Part shown: piece after piece, positions 16,659 through 25,384 of the stretch
Layout: every line of letters starts with the position of its first letter
Numbering within the stretch: the stretch's first letter is position 1
From: Lacrimispora indolis DSM 755
GTDB taxonomy: Bacteria > Bacillota > Clostridia > Lachnospirales > Lachnospiraceae
Reading direction: 5' to 3'
DNA length: 64,000 nucleotides
Assembly (NCBI RefSeq): GCF_000526995.1
Contig: NZ_AZUI01000001.1
Coordinates: forward strand, 620,001 to 684,000
Position numbers and translations under genes: made by a program
Notes under the pieces: model-generated
What the model was told of the DNA's origin: nothing
What the model saw: only the letters and a program-made list of their open reading frames with translations
Database searches by the model: none

Positions 16659-16892
16659 ATGAAAACAGTTCGCATATCTTTAAATTCCATCGACAAAGTA
16701 AAATCTTTCGTAAATGATTTAACAAAATTTGATACTGATTTTGATCTGGTTTCCGGCAGATACGTAATCGACGCAAAGTCTATTATGGGCATTTTCAGCC
16801 TGGATCTTTCCAAACCCATTGATTTAAATATTCACTCCGAAAACAACGCCGATGAAATCTTAAATATTTTATCTCCATATATTGTAGATTAA
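16659..16892 (+). CDS. HPr-like protein lacking the phosphorylatable histidine
   Basis: The protein has 77 residues. MKTVRISLNSIDKVKSFVNDLTKF, then the ending DAKSIMGIFSLDLSKPIDLNIHS, follows the HPr fold, including the SIMGIFSLDL segment around the usual Ser-46 site. At the position of the catalytic histidine loop (GLHARPA) it reads SIDKVKS, so PEP-dependent phosphotransfer is not expected. It may be a regulatory HPr paralog. It has its own promoter and terminator and is the only plus-strand gene in this part. Confidence 0.75.
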   Translation: MKTVRISLNSIDKVKSFVNDLTKFDTDFDLVSGRYVIDAKSIMGIFSLDLSKPIDLNIHSENNADEILNILSPYIVD

Positions 16893-16904
16893 GCATAATT
16901 AATG

Positions 16905-16965
16905 TCTTTCGGGGCCCGGCCTTTTCCAAAAGGAGCCGGACCCCGATTTTATTTTTCTTTTAACA
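16905..16965 (+). terminator. Terminator of the HPr-like gene
   Basis: TCGGGG-CCGGC pairs with GCCGG-CCCCGA and is followed by TTTTATTTTTCTTTT on the plus strand. Confidence 0.85.
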
Positions 16966-18138
16966 CCAGACCTTTTCCACAGTGCTTATGGCTGTCTCAA
17001 CCATTTCCCCGATCTTTTCCTCTAATTTTTCCTCTGACCGCTCAATCATCTTTAAATTGGGCTTTGTCACCGGATGCTTTGCCACAAAAATGGTACAGCA
17101 ATCCTCAAAAGGAAGCACGGATGTCTCATAAGTACCGATCTTTTCCGATACATCCACAATCTCCTGCTTGTCAAAGCCAATGACAGGGCGGAATACAGGC
17201 ATGGTGGTTGCTGCGTCCGTTGCTGCCAGGGACTGCATGGTCTGGGAAGCCACCTGTCCGATGCTCTCTCCGGTTATAAGGGCCATTGCCCCGCAATCCC
17301 CTGCCAGCCGTTCTGCGATCCGCATCATATAGCGCCTCATGATGATGGTAAGCTCCTCATGAGGGCATTGATCGTAAATATAAAGCTGAATATCCGTGAA
17401 ATTCACAATATGCAGATGGACCGGCCCGGAATACTTAGAAACCAGCTTAGCCAGATCGATCACCTTCTGCTTTGCCCGTTCGCTGGTATAAGGAGGCGCA
17501 TGGAAATAAACGGCATCGATTTTCACTCCCCGTTTTGCGATCATATAACCTGCCACCGGGCTGTCGATACCTCCGGATAAAAGAAGCATGGCCTTTCCGT
17601 TGGTACCTACCGGCATTCCGCCGGGACCTGGAATGGAATGGGAGTAAATGTTGATCTTATTCCGTACTTCCACATGAAGCATCATATCCGGCTTATGGAC
17701 ATCCACCTTTGTCTCCGGAAAAGCGTTAAGGATCAGTTCCCCCAGTTCCCGGTTGATCTGTTCCGAATTTACCGGATACTTTTTATTTCCCCTGCGGGCA
17801 TTGACCTTAAAGGTAAAATTCTTATCCTCGTAGAATTCATCCACATAGGACAGCACCTGTTTTTTTAAATCCTCATAACCATCGTCCTCCACCTGCACCA
17901 TGGGGCAGATGGCGGCAATGCCGAAAATGCATTTTAAAGCCTCCACGACCTCATCAAAGTCATATTCCGACTCAGCGGTCACATAAATACGTCCTGACTC
18001 CTTGGAAACCACAAAATCGCCTTCCACTCTTTTTAATGAGTGGCGGATCTGGGCTACCAGGGCATCCTCAAACAGATAACGGTTTTTTCCTTTTACTCCG
18101 ATCTCCGCATATTTGATTAAAAATGATTGATATTGCAT
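16960..18138 (-). CDS. thiI: tRNA uracil 4-sulfurtransferase ThiI
   Basis: The protein has 392 residues. An N-terminal ferredoxin-like and THUMP region is followed by the PP-loop LLLSGGIDSPVAGYMIAKRG near residue 185. The C-terminal rhodanese domain of the enterobacterial enzyme is absent, as in the Bacillus form. ThiI makes 4-thiouridine in tRNA and can supply sulfur for thiamine. The partner cysteine desulfurase is encoded directly upstream, 84 bp away, with one hairpin repeat in the gap. This pairing matches NifZ-ThiI of Bacillus. Confidence 0.93.
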   Translation of the reverse strand: MQYQSFLIKYAEIGVKGKNRYLFEDALVAQIRHSLKRVEGDFVVSKESGRIYVTAESEYDFDEVVEALKCIFGIAAICPMVQVEDDGYEDLKKQVLSYVDEFYEDKNFTFKVNARRGNKKYPVNSEQINRELGELILNAFPETKVDVHKPDMMLHVEVRNKINIYSHSIPGPGGMPVGTNGKAMLLLSGGIDSPVAGYMIAKRGVKIDAVYFHAPPYTSERAKQKVIDLAKLVSKYSGPVHLHIVNFTDIQLYIYDQCPHEELTIIMRRYMMRIAERLAGDCGAMALITGESIGQVASQTMQSLAATDAATTMPVFRPVIGFDKQEIVDVSEKIGTYETSVLPFEDCCTIFVAKHPVTKPNLKMIERSEEKLEEKIGEMVETAISTVEKVWC

Positions 18139-18157
18139 CTGTTATCCTTTCCTCTTT

Positions 18158-18212
18158 CCTTCCCATGACTTTTGGGCATAAAGGTATACCCGGAGGGTAT
18201 TACTATTTTCCT
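18158..18212 (-). repeat. Intercistronic double-hairpin repeat, copy 4
   Basis: On the minus strand ACCCTCCGGGT, the core ATACCTTTATG and a CCCA...TGGG hairpin lie between the desulfurase stop and the thiI start. Confidence 0.75.
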
Positions 18213-18222
18213 GCAGACTCCC

Positions 18223-19377
18223 TCAGCCTCTCTGATACCGCCTTAAAACAGGCAAAAGCTCCTTTAGCGCATCCATGCAGTAATCCACTTCCTCTTTTGT
18301 GTTATAAGCCCCAAAGCTGAACCGCAGCGTGGAATCTAAAAGTTCCGTTTTCACGCCGATCCCCTTTAAAGTTCCGCTGACAGCCGGATGATTTGAAGAA
18401 CAGGCAGAACCTGAGGAAACATAAATATCCCGTTCCTCAAGGGCATGCAAAAGCACCTCGCTCCTGATGCCGGAAAAGCTGGCACTGACAATCTGAGGCG
18501 CTGATAAATCGCCGGGAAGGCTGTTTACCGTAACGCCATGGATCTCCGAAAGCCTGCTGATCATGTAATCCTTAAGGGCAATCAAAGCCTGAATTTTCTC
18601 TCCATGATCCGTATACATGATTTTAGCCGCCGCTGCCATGCCTGCGATCCCCGGAACATTTTCCGTACCGGAACGCATGCCTCTCTGCTGGCCGCCTCCA
18701 TAAATCAAGGGCCTTATTTTCACTTTCTGGTCAATGTATAAAAAGCCCACCCCTTTTGGTCCGTGTATCTTATGGGCGCTGACGGATAAAAGGTCAATCC
18801 CCTGGCGCTTTGGCCTGATAACAAACTTTCCGTAAGCCTGAATGGCATCTACATGAAACAGGATGGACGGATTCTTCTTTTTAATGATCTTTGAAATAGC
18901 TTCGATAGGCTCCACAGCGCCGATCTCATTATTCACATACATGATGGAAACCAGAATGGTCTCCGGGCGGATAGCCGCTTCCAGTTCTTCCAGACGGATA
19001 TGGCCATGGGCATCCACAGGCAGATACGTCACGGAAAAACCCTGTTCTTCTAAATATGCCAGAGGATTGTATACAGAGGCGTGTTCAATGCCGGTGCTGA
19101 TGATGTGGTTTCCTGCCCTTTTATTGGCCATTGCCCCCTCAATTAAGGCCATGTTGTTGGACTCGGAACCTCCGGAGGTAAAGACGATCTCCTTTGCCGC
19201 TACCTTTAAAGTCCCGGCTATGATCTCCGCCGCTTCCTTAATATACTTTTCCGCTTCCATTCCCTTTTTATGCTTGGCAGAAGGATTTCCATAGTCCTCT
19301 GTCATAATTTTTACAACAATATCTTTTACAGGCTCCAACACCTTGGTCGTCGCCGAATTATCAAAGTAAGCTTCCAT
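18223..19377 (-). CDS. Cysteine desulfurase (NifS/IscS-like)
   Basis: The protein has 384 residues and is a class V aminotransferase-fold PLP enzyme. MEAYFDNSATTKVLEPV opens it, FTSGGSESNNMAL binds PLP, LLSVSAHKIHGPKGVGFLYI holds the PLP lysine, and YVSSGSACSSNHPAVS holds the catalytic cysteine. It removes sulfur from cysteine and most likely passes it to ThiI, the next gene. I chose the ATG at 19375-19377, since the longer frame reads through the hairpin repeats. Confidence 0.92.
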   Translation of the reverse strand: MEAYFDNSATTKVLEPVKDIVVKIMTEDYGNPSAKHKKGMEAEKYIKEAAEIIAGTLKVAAKEIVFTSGGSESNNMALIEGAMANKRAGNHIISTGIEHASVYNPLAYLEEQGFSVTYLPVDAHGHIRLEELEAAIRPETILVSIMYVNNEIGAVEPIEAISKIIKKKNPSILFHVDAIQAYGKFVIRPKRQGIDLLSVSAHKIHGPKGVGFLYIDQKVKIRPLIYGGGQQRGMRSGTENVPGIAGMAAAAKIMYTDHGEKIQALIALKDYMISRLSEIHGVTVNSLPGDLSAPQIVSASFSGIRSEVLLHALEERDIYVSSGSACSSNHPAVSGTLKGIGVKTELLDSTLRFSFGAYNTKEEVDYCMDALKELLPVLRRYQRG

Positions 19378-19400
19378 ATATGGCTCTTTCCTTTCTGCTT

Positions 19401-19453
19401 TCCTGTCCATGCTTTTTGGACATAAAGGTATGCCCGAAGGGTGCTTCCTCTTC
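19401..19453 (-). repeat. Intercistronic double-hairpin repeat, copy 5
   Basis: On the minus strand a CCC-TTC-GGG hairpin, the core ATACCTTTATG and a TGTCC...GGACA hairpin lie just upstream of the desulfurase ribosome site. It is in tandem with the next copy. Confidence 0.78.
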
Positions 19454-19505
19454 CCTGTCCATGCTTTTTGGACATAAAGGTATGCCTGAAAGGCGTTCCT
19501 CTTAC
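19454..19505 (-). repeat. Intercistronic double-hairpin repeat, copy 6
   Basis: The first hairpin is GCC-TTTCA-GGC, while the core and the TGTCC...GGACA hairpin are the same as in copy 5. Copies 5 and 6 form a tandem pair between rsmE and the desulfurase gene. Confidence 0.78.
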
Positions 19506-19602
19506 TGCCCGTATTTCCGGCAGTGCCGCCCCGCTTCAGTGCCCCCCGCATGATCGGGTGTACCGGGTGCCAAGGGATACCGCAGGGTATTTCCTGCGCC
19601 TG

Positions 19603-20340
19603 TCAGTCCTCCAGCTGGAAAGCCAGCACGGATAAAATGGCAAGGCCGGCGGTTTCCGTTCTCAAGATCCGTTTGCCCAGGGTGATCTGCTTTGCTCCAA
19701 AACGCTCTGCAAGCTCCATTTCAGAATCCTCAAATCCACCTTCCGGTCCGATAAATATCCCTGCGCTCATTGCCGGCTTGATTCCGGACAGAATCTCTTT
19801 GGTTTTAGCCATATCCTTTGCATGTTCAAAGGGAATGACAGTCATGTCCAGCTCTTCTGCAAAGGCCAGCGCCTCCTGAAAGGTCATGATCCCGGCCACC
19901 TCCGGTATGATAAGCCGCTTGGACTGCTTGGCAGCGCTTTCTGAAACCGCCCTCCAGCGGCGGAGCTTTGATTCTTCCTTCTTTTTATCCAGACGCACCA
20001 CGGTACGCTTTGTTTCCACAGGAATGATCCGGTATACTCCAAGCTCCACGGCCTTCTGGATGATCAGCTCCATCTTGTCCCCCTTTGGCAGTCCCTGAAA
20101 CAGATAAAGCCTGGCAGGAAGCTCCACGCCGCCTTCTTCTACAGACAGGATCTTAGCCGTAACTTCTGAAGAAGCCACTTCCACGACCTCACATAAGTAA
20201 TCCTTATCCACACCATTGCTGATTAGTATCTGTTCCCCAGCTCCCATTCGCAGGACATTTTTCATATGGTTCACATCCGGTCCCAGAATCCGTATCGCCG
20301 ACTCTCCGATCTGGTCCGGATTTACAAAAAAGTGATACAT
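19603..20340 (-). CDS. rsmE: 16S rRNA (uracil(1498)-N3)-methyltransferase RsmE
   Basis: The protein has 245 residues with a SPOUT fold. MYHFFVNPDQIGESAIRILGPDVNHMKNVLRM forms the PUA-like N terminus. QKAVELGVYRIIPVETKRTVVR and FIGPEGGFEDSEMELAERFG with LGKRILRTETAGLAILSVL form the SAM-binding knot. I chose the ATG at 20338-20340, which has GAGGA upstream. It follows prmA as in most Firmicutes, with a hairpin repeat in the gap. Confidence 0.93.
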   Translation of the reverse strand: MYHFFVNPDQIGESAIRILGPDVNHMKNVLRMGAGEQILISNGVDKDYLCEVVEVASSEVTAKILSVEEGGVELPARLYLFQGLPKGDKMELIIQKAVELGVYRIIPVETKRTVVRLDKKKEESKLRRWRAVSESAAKQSKRLIIPEVAGIMTFQEALAFAEELDMTVIPFEHAKDMAKTKEILSGIKPAMSAGIFIGPEGGFEDSEMELAERFGAKQITLGKRILRTETAGLAILSVLAFQLED

Positions 20341-20352
20341 CCGCTTTCCTCT

Positions 20353-20404
20353 TCCCTGTCCATGCCTTTTGGACATAAAGATATGCCTGCAAGGCGTTCC
20401 TCTT
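20353..20404 (-). repeat. Intercistronic double-hairpin repeat, copy 7
   Basis: On the minus strand GCC-TTGCA-GGC, a core variant ATATCTTTATG and a TGTCC...GGACA hairpin fill the gap between the prmA stop and the rsmE start. Confidence 0.75.
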
Positions 20405-20405
20405 C

Positions 20406-21362
20406 CTATTTTTTTCTGACAGTTATGGAAACCCATTCGCCCTGATAGGTGGTTTCCACAAGCTCAAAGGCTTCATTTTCCTCAAATGCCTTCTTCACAG
20501 CTTCCTCTTTCATATTGATGATGCCGGAAGTGATGAAAACAGCGTTTTTCTTCATATGAACGGAGATTTCCTTCTGAAGCAGGATGATGATGTCCGCCAG
20601 AATATTGGCTACAACCAGATCATACTTTTCAAAGCCGGCTTTCTCCTGTACGTCCCTGTCATCAATGATATTTCCCTGCAATACTTTAAATTTCTCCCCG
20701 GGGATATCATTGGCTTCCATATTCTCCTTAACAGCAGCAATGGCATTTTCGTCAAGGTCCGTTCCAAATGCTTCTTTTACCCCCAGCTTTAAGGCGGTGA
20801 TTCCAAGGATGCCGCTTCCGGTGCCCACGTCAAGGAGAGTGGTCTCCGGTGTCACGTATTTTTGCAGCTGCCGGATACAAAGCTGGGTCGTCTCATGCTG
20901 TCCTGTTCCAAAGGCAGTTCCAGGATCAATTTGGATCAAAAGCTTGTCCCTGTGTTCCTCCGGGATCTCCTCCCAGGTGGGTTTTATGAGAATATTGTCA
21001 ACGGTAAACGGCTTAAAATACTGTTTCCAGTTATTGATCCAGTCCTTGTCCTCTGTCTCGCCGGACTCTATGGTACATTCTCCCAAGTCCGTGAACATGG
21101 AAAGCTGGGAAAGTCCTTCTTCCACCCGCTTTAACATACCATCTATGTCAGAATCCGGTTCTAAGTAAAAGCTGACCTTTGCAAGACCTTCATCTGGCGG
21201 CAGCTCCGGCAGGATGTCGATAAACATGCCTTTTGTCTCCGCTTCCGTAAGGGGAGTGTTATCCTCAATTTCAATTCCTTCTATTCCGATCTCATCAAAC
21301 ATGCTGCTGATCAAGTCCACGGCTTCCGTGGTAGTGGTCAGCGTAAACTTTTTCCATTTCAT
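20406..21362 (-). CDS. prmA: Ribosomal protein L11 methyltransferase
   Basis: The protein has 318 residues. The N-terminal substrate-recognition part is followed by LIQIDPGTAFGTGQHETTQLC near residue 165, and then the SAM motif LLDVGTGSGILGITALKLG and VANILADIIILL. PrmA trimethylates L11. In related species it follows dnaJ directly; here about 5 kb of other genes separate the two. The tauE stop lies 10 bp upstream of its start, so it could be read from the tauE promoter. Confidence 0.94.
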   Translation of the reverse strand: MKWKKFTLTTTTEAVDLISSMFDEIGIEGIEIEDNTPLTEAETKGMFIDILPELPPDEGLAKVSFYLEPDSDIDGMLKRVEEGLSQLSMFTDLGECTIESGETEDKDWINNWKQYFKPFTVDNILIKPTWEEIPEEHRDKLLIQIDPGTAFGTGQHETTQLCIRQLQKYVTPETTLLDVGTGSGILGITALKLGVKEAFGTDLDENAIAAVKENMEANDIPGEKFKVLQGNIIDDRDVQEKAGFEKYDLVVANILADIIILLQKEISVHMKKNAVFITSGIINMKEEAVKKAFEENEAFELVETTYQGEWVSITVRKK

Positions 21363-21371
21363 AGCAATTCC

Positions 21372-22118
21372 CTATCCTTTTATAATTTTCACAAACAGGC
21401 ACAAAAGCACAACTAAAACCACCGGGCGCACGACCTTTAACCCATTTTTCACCACAAGGCCTGACCCGATGTAATGGCCTGCAATGCAGAAAAGACCTGA
21501 CGCCAGTCCTAAGGGAATCAAAACCTTTCCGTTTATTAAAAAAGTTGCCAATGCCGCGACGTTGGATGATAAGTTGATCACCTTCGTGGTGCCTGATGCG
21601 CTCCTGACATCCATTTTCGCAAGTCCGGTCAGGATCAGCAGCAAAAAGGTCCCTGTTCCCGGCCCGTAAAATCCGTCATAACAGCCAATGATCAGGGCCG
21701 CACACATGCTGATCAAAAACATTTTTTTCTCAGGCAATTCCGTGTCTGCCTCATGCTCTCCCAGATTTTTGTTCTTGAGAACATAAAAAGCGACTATGGG
21801 AAGCACTGCCAGCATCATTCCCTTTAATACCCGCTCACTGGCAAGCATTGACAAATGCGCCCCAATGGCAGAACCAACCACGGCAAACAGGGCGGCAAAC
21901 AGCGACAGCTTTGCTTTAATATAGCCGTCTTTGGCATATCTGGCCGTGGAGATAACGGTTCCCATGGTAGAACCCAGCTTATTGGTACCAATGGCAAAAT
22001 GGGGCGGTATTCCTGCCGCTAAATATGCCGGAAGGGAGATAAGCCCTCCCCCTCCGGCTATGGAATCTACAAAACCCGCCAGAAAAACAAGAGGGCAGAC
22101 GATCAAATACTGGTACAT
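21372..22118 (-). CDS. TauE/SafE family anion exporter
   Basis: The membrane protein has 248 residues and about eight hydrophobic segments. FLAGFVDSIAGGGGLISLPAYLAAGIPPHFAIGTNKL is the family's N-terminal repeat, and GCYDGFYGPGTGTFLLLIL is the second one. The family moves sulfite, sulfoacetate or other anions across the membrane. It has its own promoter at 22242-22270 and the AAAGGAAAC site before the ATG. The substrate is not evident from the neighbours. Confidence 0.88.
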   Translation of the reverse strand: MYQYLIVCPLVFLAGFVDSIAGGGGLISLPAYLAAGIPPHFAIGTNKLGSTMGTVISTARYAKDGYIKAKLSLFAALFAVVGSAIGAHLSMLASERVLKGMMLAVLPIVAFYVLKNKNLGEHEADTELPEKKMFLISMCAALIIGCYDGFYGPGTGTFLLLILTGLAKMDVRSASGTTKVINLSSNVAALATFLINGKVLIPLGLASGLFCIAGHYIGSGLVVKNGLKVVRPVVLVVLLCLFVKIIKG

Positions 22119-22241
22119 GTATTGTTTCCTTTCTTTGGTATGGTTTTCCCGAAAAAAGCAATGCTGAATTCAAAAAACAGAAAACCAGCCCCTCGGTCAG
22201 CCGCCAGGGCACCGAACGTTCTTATTATTAAACCACATGAT

Positions 22242-22270
22242 ATCATAACATACAATGAAATGTGTTGCAA
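22242..22270 (-). promoter_or_regulatory. Promoter of tauE-prmA-rsmE
   Basis: On the minus strand TTGCAA (22265-22270) is 17 bp from TATGAT (22242-22247), about 120 bp upstream of the tauE start. Confidence 0.65.
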
Positions 22271-22532
22271 GCGTATAACATGAACGAAATTTGAAGGGAT
22301 ATTTCATCTTTTTTAAAATAAATAATTTTTTTTGAAAAAGGATGCAATAAAAATTGATGCTGCTGCATTAACTAATTGAACGGATGAAAATACTTTTGTT
22401 TCGTTCCGAGAACAAGGGCAAAAAAAATATCAAGTAAACGAAATTCCTTGATGCATTACACCCCATCACACCCGCCTGAGTGATTGGACCGGAACAGGAT
22501 CTATTTTCACAAATTACAAACCAAAAACATTT

Positions 22533-22603
22533 GTAATGAAAAACAGGAGGCGCGTCATATGGCTGAAGCATTTCAGCTGTCTGGCGCGTCCCCTGTTTTT
22601 TAT
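22533..22603 (-). terminator. Terminator of the UxuA/RraA gene cluster
   Basis: ACAGG-GGCGCG pairs with CGCGTC-CCTGT around an inner hairpin GCTGAA/TTTCAGC. T-runs flank both sides, so it can work in both directions. The stretch 22271-22532 holds no gene that I can support. Confidence 0.75.
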
Positions 22604-22743
22604 GATAAAAAATTCATGTCCGTCTGATAATTATATGGAAGGACTGATTTAACGTCCATGTAAAGCTGAAAAGCCGATGTTAAGATATGTCAGCAGCTAT
22701 AGCTGTCAGACATACCGGAGAGCGGCAGTCTGTTATTTCCTGT

Positions 22744-22914
22744 TCAGGTGTTATCATCCCCGGAAAGTGCCAGATAGGATGGATTGGCAATTCCCTGCTG
22801 CTCCAGCCTAAGCTTAAGCTTTCTCTGAGCCCCATTCAGCTCATACCTAAAAATTCCCGACTCATTCTCGTTTGCATAAGTGCCCACATAAACCGCGTAA
22901 TCTCTCTCCATCAT
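22744..22914 (-). pseudogene. Remnant of a lactonase-family (6-phosphogluconolactonase-like) gene
   Basis: Only 56 codons remain. RDYAVYVGTYANENESGIFRYELN and IANPSYLALSGDD match the first blade of the seven-bladed lactonase beta-propeller, whose members have about 340 residues. The frame then stops. It begins seven bases after the RraA-like stop codon with a GGGAG site, so it was the last gene of the cluster. The next 130 bases downstream show no continuation of the propeller in any frame that I can read, so a deletion is likely. Confidence 0.65.
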
Positions 22915-22921
22915 TTCTCCC

Positions 22922-23581
22922 TTACAGTATTCCAAATGTTGCAAAGGCTTCTGTTGCGCTCATTCCATCCTCAATGGCCTTTCTGACCGTTTTTTCTCCC
23001 CGTGCCTTCTCAAGAGCCTTTTTAATTACATATTCAATATGCTCTGCAGGAATCACCAAAACACCATCAATATCGCCAAAAATCAGGTCTCCGGGCATTA
23101 CGGTGACTCCGTCCAGCTCAATCCTGCAGCGGTAATCCACTACCTGCGTCCGTACTGAGGAATCCTGAGCATAACAGCCTCTGGAAAATACAGGCCAGTT
23201 CTGATCCAGTACCTGGGGTGTATCCCTGTGCCAGCCGTTGACCACTGCTCCTGCTGCTCCCCGCTTTTTTGCGGTGGCTGTCAGCAGTTCTCCCCAATAG
23301 GCGCAGCGCATATCGCCTCCCGTTGCCAGGTAGATCTCATCCTCCTGCAAATCATCTAATGCCTCTGTCAGAAGTCCAAAAGGCTTTTTCTGCTCACCAT
23401 ATACGTCAATCATCAAAACTGTCATAGCATAGCCTGCCAGCTTCATGTCCTCCCTCAAAGGCCGGATTGCCTGAGGAAGGAACTGATGATACAGTCCTAT
23501 CTGATCCAGTATATCACCTACAACCGGAGTGTAAAGCTCTTTTTTCATAATTGCCAGCAATTCATGTCTATCTAACGCCAT
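22922..23581 (-). CDS. RraA-like / 4-hydroxy-4-methyl-2-oxoglutarate aldolase family protein
   Basis: The protein has 219 residues. The conserved site [35 protein letters not shown] near residue 86 and [21 protein letters not shown] near residue 155 are typical of the RraA/HMG-aldolase fold. Members are mostly aldolases or decarboxylases of 2-keto acids; the original RraA inhibits RNase E. A metabolic role is favoured because it sits in a sugar-acid cluster behind a mannonate dehydratase-like gene. AAAGGAGGA precedes the ATG. The upstream pseudogene's last codons overlap its start. Confidence 0.8.
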   Translation of the reverse strand: MALDRHELLAIMKKELYTPVVGDILDQIGLYHQFLPQAIRPLREDMKLAGYAMTVLMIDVYGEQKKPFGLLTEALDDLQEDEIYLATGGDMRCAYWGELLTATAKKRGAAGAVVNGWHRDTPQVLDQNWPVFSRGCYAQDSSVRTQVVDYRCRIELDGVTVMPGDLIFGDIDGVLVIPAEHIEYVIKKALEKARGEKTVRKAIEDGMSATEAFATFGIL

Positions 23582-24109
23582 TTTAAATCTCCTCCTTTTT
23601 CAATCCAAAAGCACAGTTCTGTTCTTTTCTCCTCATTTGCCTGCAGGCGGAAAGCACCTCCATTTTCAACCGCTTTTTCCAGGCCTGCAGACCAGCCACA
23701 TCCACATATATGGAAAAAAACTGCTGTCCCAGCTCATTCCATAGCTTAAGCCTTTGTTTTCATTGTATACTCTGTACCACGCCTTTTCCGGGAAACCGGT
23801 CACATACAGCATATCTGCTGTTCCGGCTTTTTCTCCTGGAATCAGAGAAAGATCTGTTTCATCGTCTGTCACCAGCCATTCAAACTTTGTTCCCGGCTTT
23901 ACGCGTTGGGTCTCAAAATCCATTTCATCCATGGTAAATCCTATGGTTCCATTTGTATGAATCTGACAGCTTTCATCCAGAAACGGCTTTCCCACCGTCG
24001 GATGATGCCCCCACATAAGTTCCATGGGCTCCTCCGCCAAGTTTGTGATTTTTTCCCTGATTGTTACAGCACTTTCCCCATTCTTTAGAGAAATTTCCTT
24101 CTCCAGCAT
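23572..24109 (-). pseudogene. Decayed aldose-1-epimerase-like (DUF4432) gene, truncated and frameshifted
   Basis: The readable part begins MLEKEISLKNGESAVTIREK and contains ELMWGHHPTVGKPFLDE, typical of the middle of DUF4432 mutarotase-like proteins of about 300-350 residues. The N-terminal portion of about 130 residues is missing. After SFFPYMWMW, near 23700, the frame is wrong. Continuing in another frame gives WSAGLEKAVENGGAFRLQ and then a plausible family C terminus ending GGDLKW, with its stop inside the RraA start. It is therefore both 5'-truncated and frameshifted. AAGGA lies seven bases before its apparent ATG, and the UxuA stop is directly upstream. Confidence 0.65.
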
Positions 24110-24111
24110 TT

Positions 24112-25179
24112 TCAGTCCTTCAGACTCATTAATTCTGCTTTTATAAATCCAAGGGCATAGGCCATGCCCGCATGCCATGAATCACCGCACTGTATTTGAG
24201 GCGTATGATCCGGAACCAGTACGCCCGTGAAATTGTTTTTATATAGAATATCCAGAGTTCTTCTTATGTCAATATCTCCGTCATCTACGAATACTTCTGT
24301 ATATTTTGGAACCTTTCCCCGTACATTCCTCACATGGGCATAGGCAATCTTTCCCTGGGAGGAGTACTGCTCCAGGGCATCATAAATATTTCCGTTTGTC
24401 ATTTCCTGAATGCTGCCCATGCAGAAATCGATTCCGTTTGACGGGCTGGGAACCAGATCCAGCACCTTCTGGTACAGCTCCGGCTGATAAACAAGCCTTG
24501 GCGTATTTCTCAAAAACGGCATAGGCGGATCATCGGGATGAAGCGCCATCATTACCCCAGCTTCTTCAGCTACAGGAAGAATGTTTTCCAAAAACCATCT
24601 CATCCGTCTCCAAAGCTCCTCATATCCTATATCTTCAATATATCCTTCCTGTTCATTTCCAGAATAGGTCATATTCCATATTTCACCTTTGGGAATCCTG
24701 GCATCCAGTTCTAGAAGATCTGCGTCAAAGCAGGTACTTACCGCTCCACCTCTTGCGTCTGTGGTCTTCTGGTGTCCCCACACTCCCGCAAGGCTGAAAT
24801 TATATCCGAAACAACGGATACCCGCTTTTCCTGCATTACGGATAATCCTCTTTAAGCTTTCCATCTGTTCTTCTTTTCCAGGGCCATCTAACAGTACATC
24901 GTACCAGTCTGCCGGATTGAAGTTTTCAATTCCGTAAATGTTAAGTCCCTTATCCTTTGCCTTCTGCTGAAGGGCCAGCATGCTTTCCAGGCTCCACACA
25001 GACTCCCCTGCTTTGGCTGTTCCGTAATTTTCCTTGTCGTTCGTTGCTTTGACAATATCCCCTTCGCCGTCGTAATAATTTGCAAGATGGATAATCAAAT
25101 CCGTACAGCCGCACTGCCTTGCAAAGGTAAATTCTTCATCCTTTAGCATGTAACGGTATAAACCGACTCCCAGCTTCAT
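24112..25179 (-). CDS. Mannonate dehydratase (UxuA) family protein
   Basis: The protein has 355 residues and a TIM-barrel fold. MMALHPDDPPMPFLRNTPRL near residue 213 is the family's metal-binding signature, and GNIYDALEQYSSQGKIAYAHVRNVRG and VPDHTPQIQC add further conserved positions. UxuA converts D-mannonate to 2-keto-3-deoxygluconate in hexuronate breakdown. It is the first gene of the cluster. No uxuB, uxaC or kdgK is present, so a divergent substrate is possible. It is transcribed away from the AraC regulator at 25385. Confidence 0.82.
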   Translation of the reverse strand: MKLGVGLYRYMLKDEEFTFARQCGCTDLIIHLANYYDGEGDIVKATNDKENYGTAKAGESVWSLESMLALQQKAKDKGLNIYGIENFNPADWYDVLLDGPGKEEQMESLKRIIRNAGKAGIRCFGYNFSLAGVWGHQKTTDARGGAVSTCFDADLLELDARIPKGEIWNMTYSGNEQEGYIEDIGYEELWRRMRWFLENILPVAEEAGVMMALHPDDPPMPFLRNTPRLVYQPELYQKVLDLVPSPSNGIDFCMGSIQEMTNGNIYDALEQYSSQGKIAYAHVRNVRGKVPKYTEVFVDDGDIDIRRTLDILYKNNFTGVLVPDHTPQIQCGDSWHAGMAYALGFIKAELMSLKD

Positions 25180-25384
25180 TTCTGTCCTCCTAAACCGATT
25201 CTATCATTTATTTTCCTAGTATTAAATGAATTGTTGCCACTGTTTACAGAAGCTCATTTCTTTATACTGATACTATATCTTAATTCCGTTCAGATTTCTT
25301 CTTTACGTTTGATATTTTTTGTATTATATTGATATATATATGGAAATGATTTGGATTTTACTATAAACTTCCAGGAGGTTTACT

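Noticed and set aside
19506..19602. Further degenerate copies of the double-hairpin repeat
   Set aside because: GGGATACC...GGGTAT resembles the core, but the order of hairpins and the ATACCTTTATG core are not kept.
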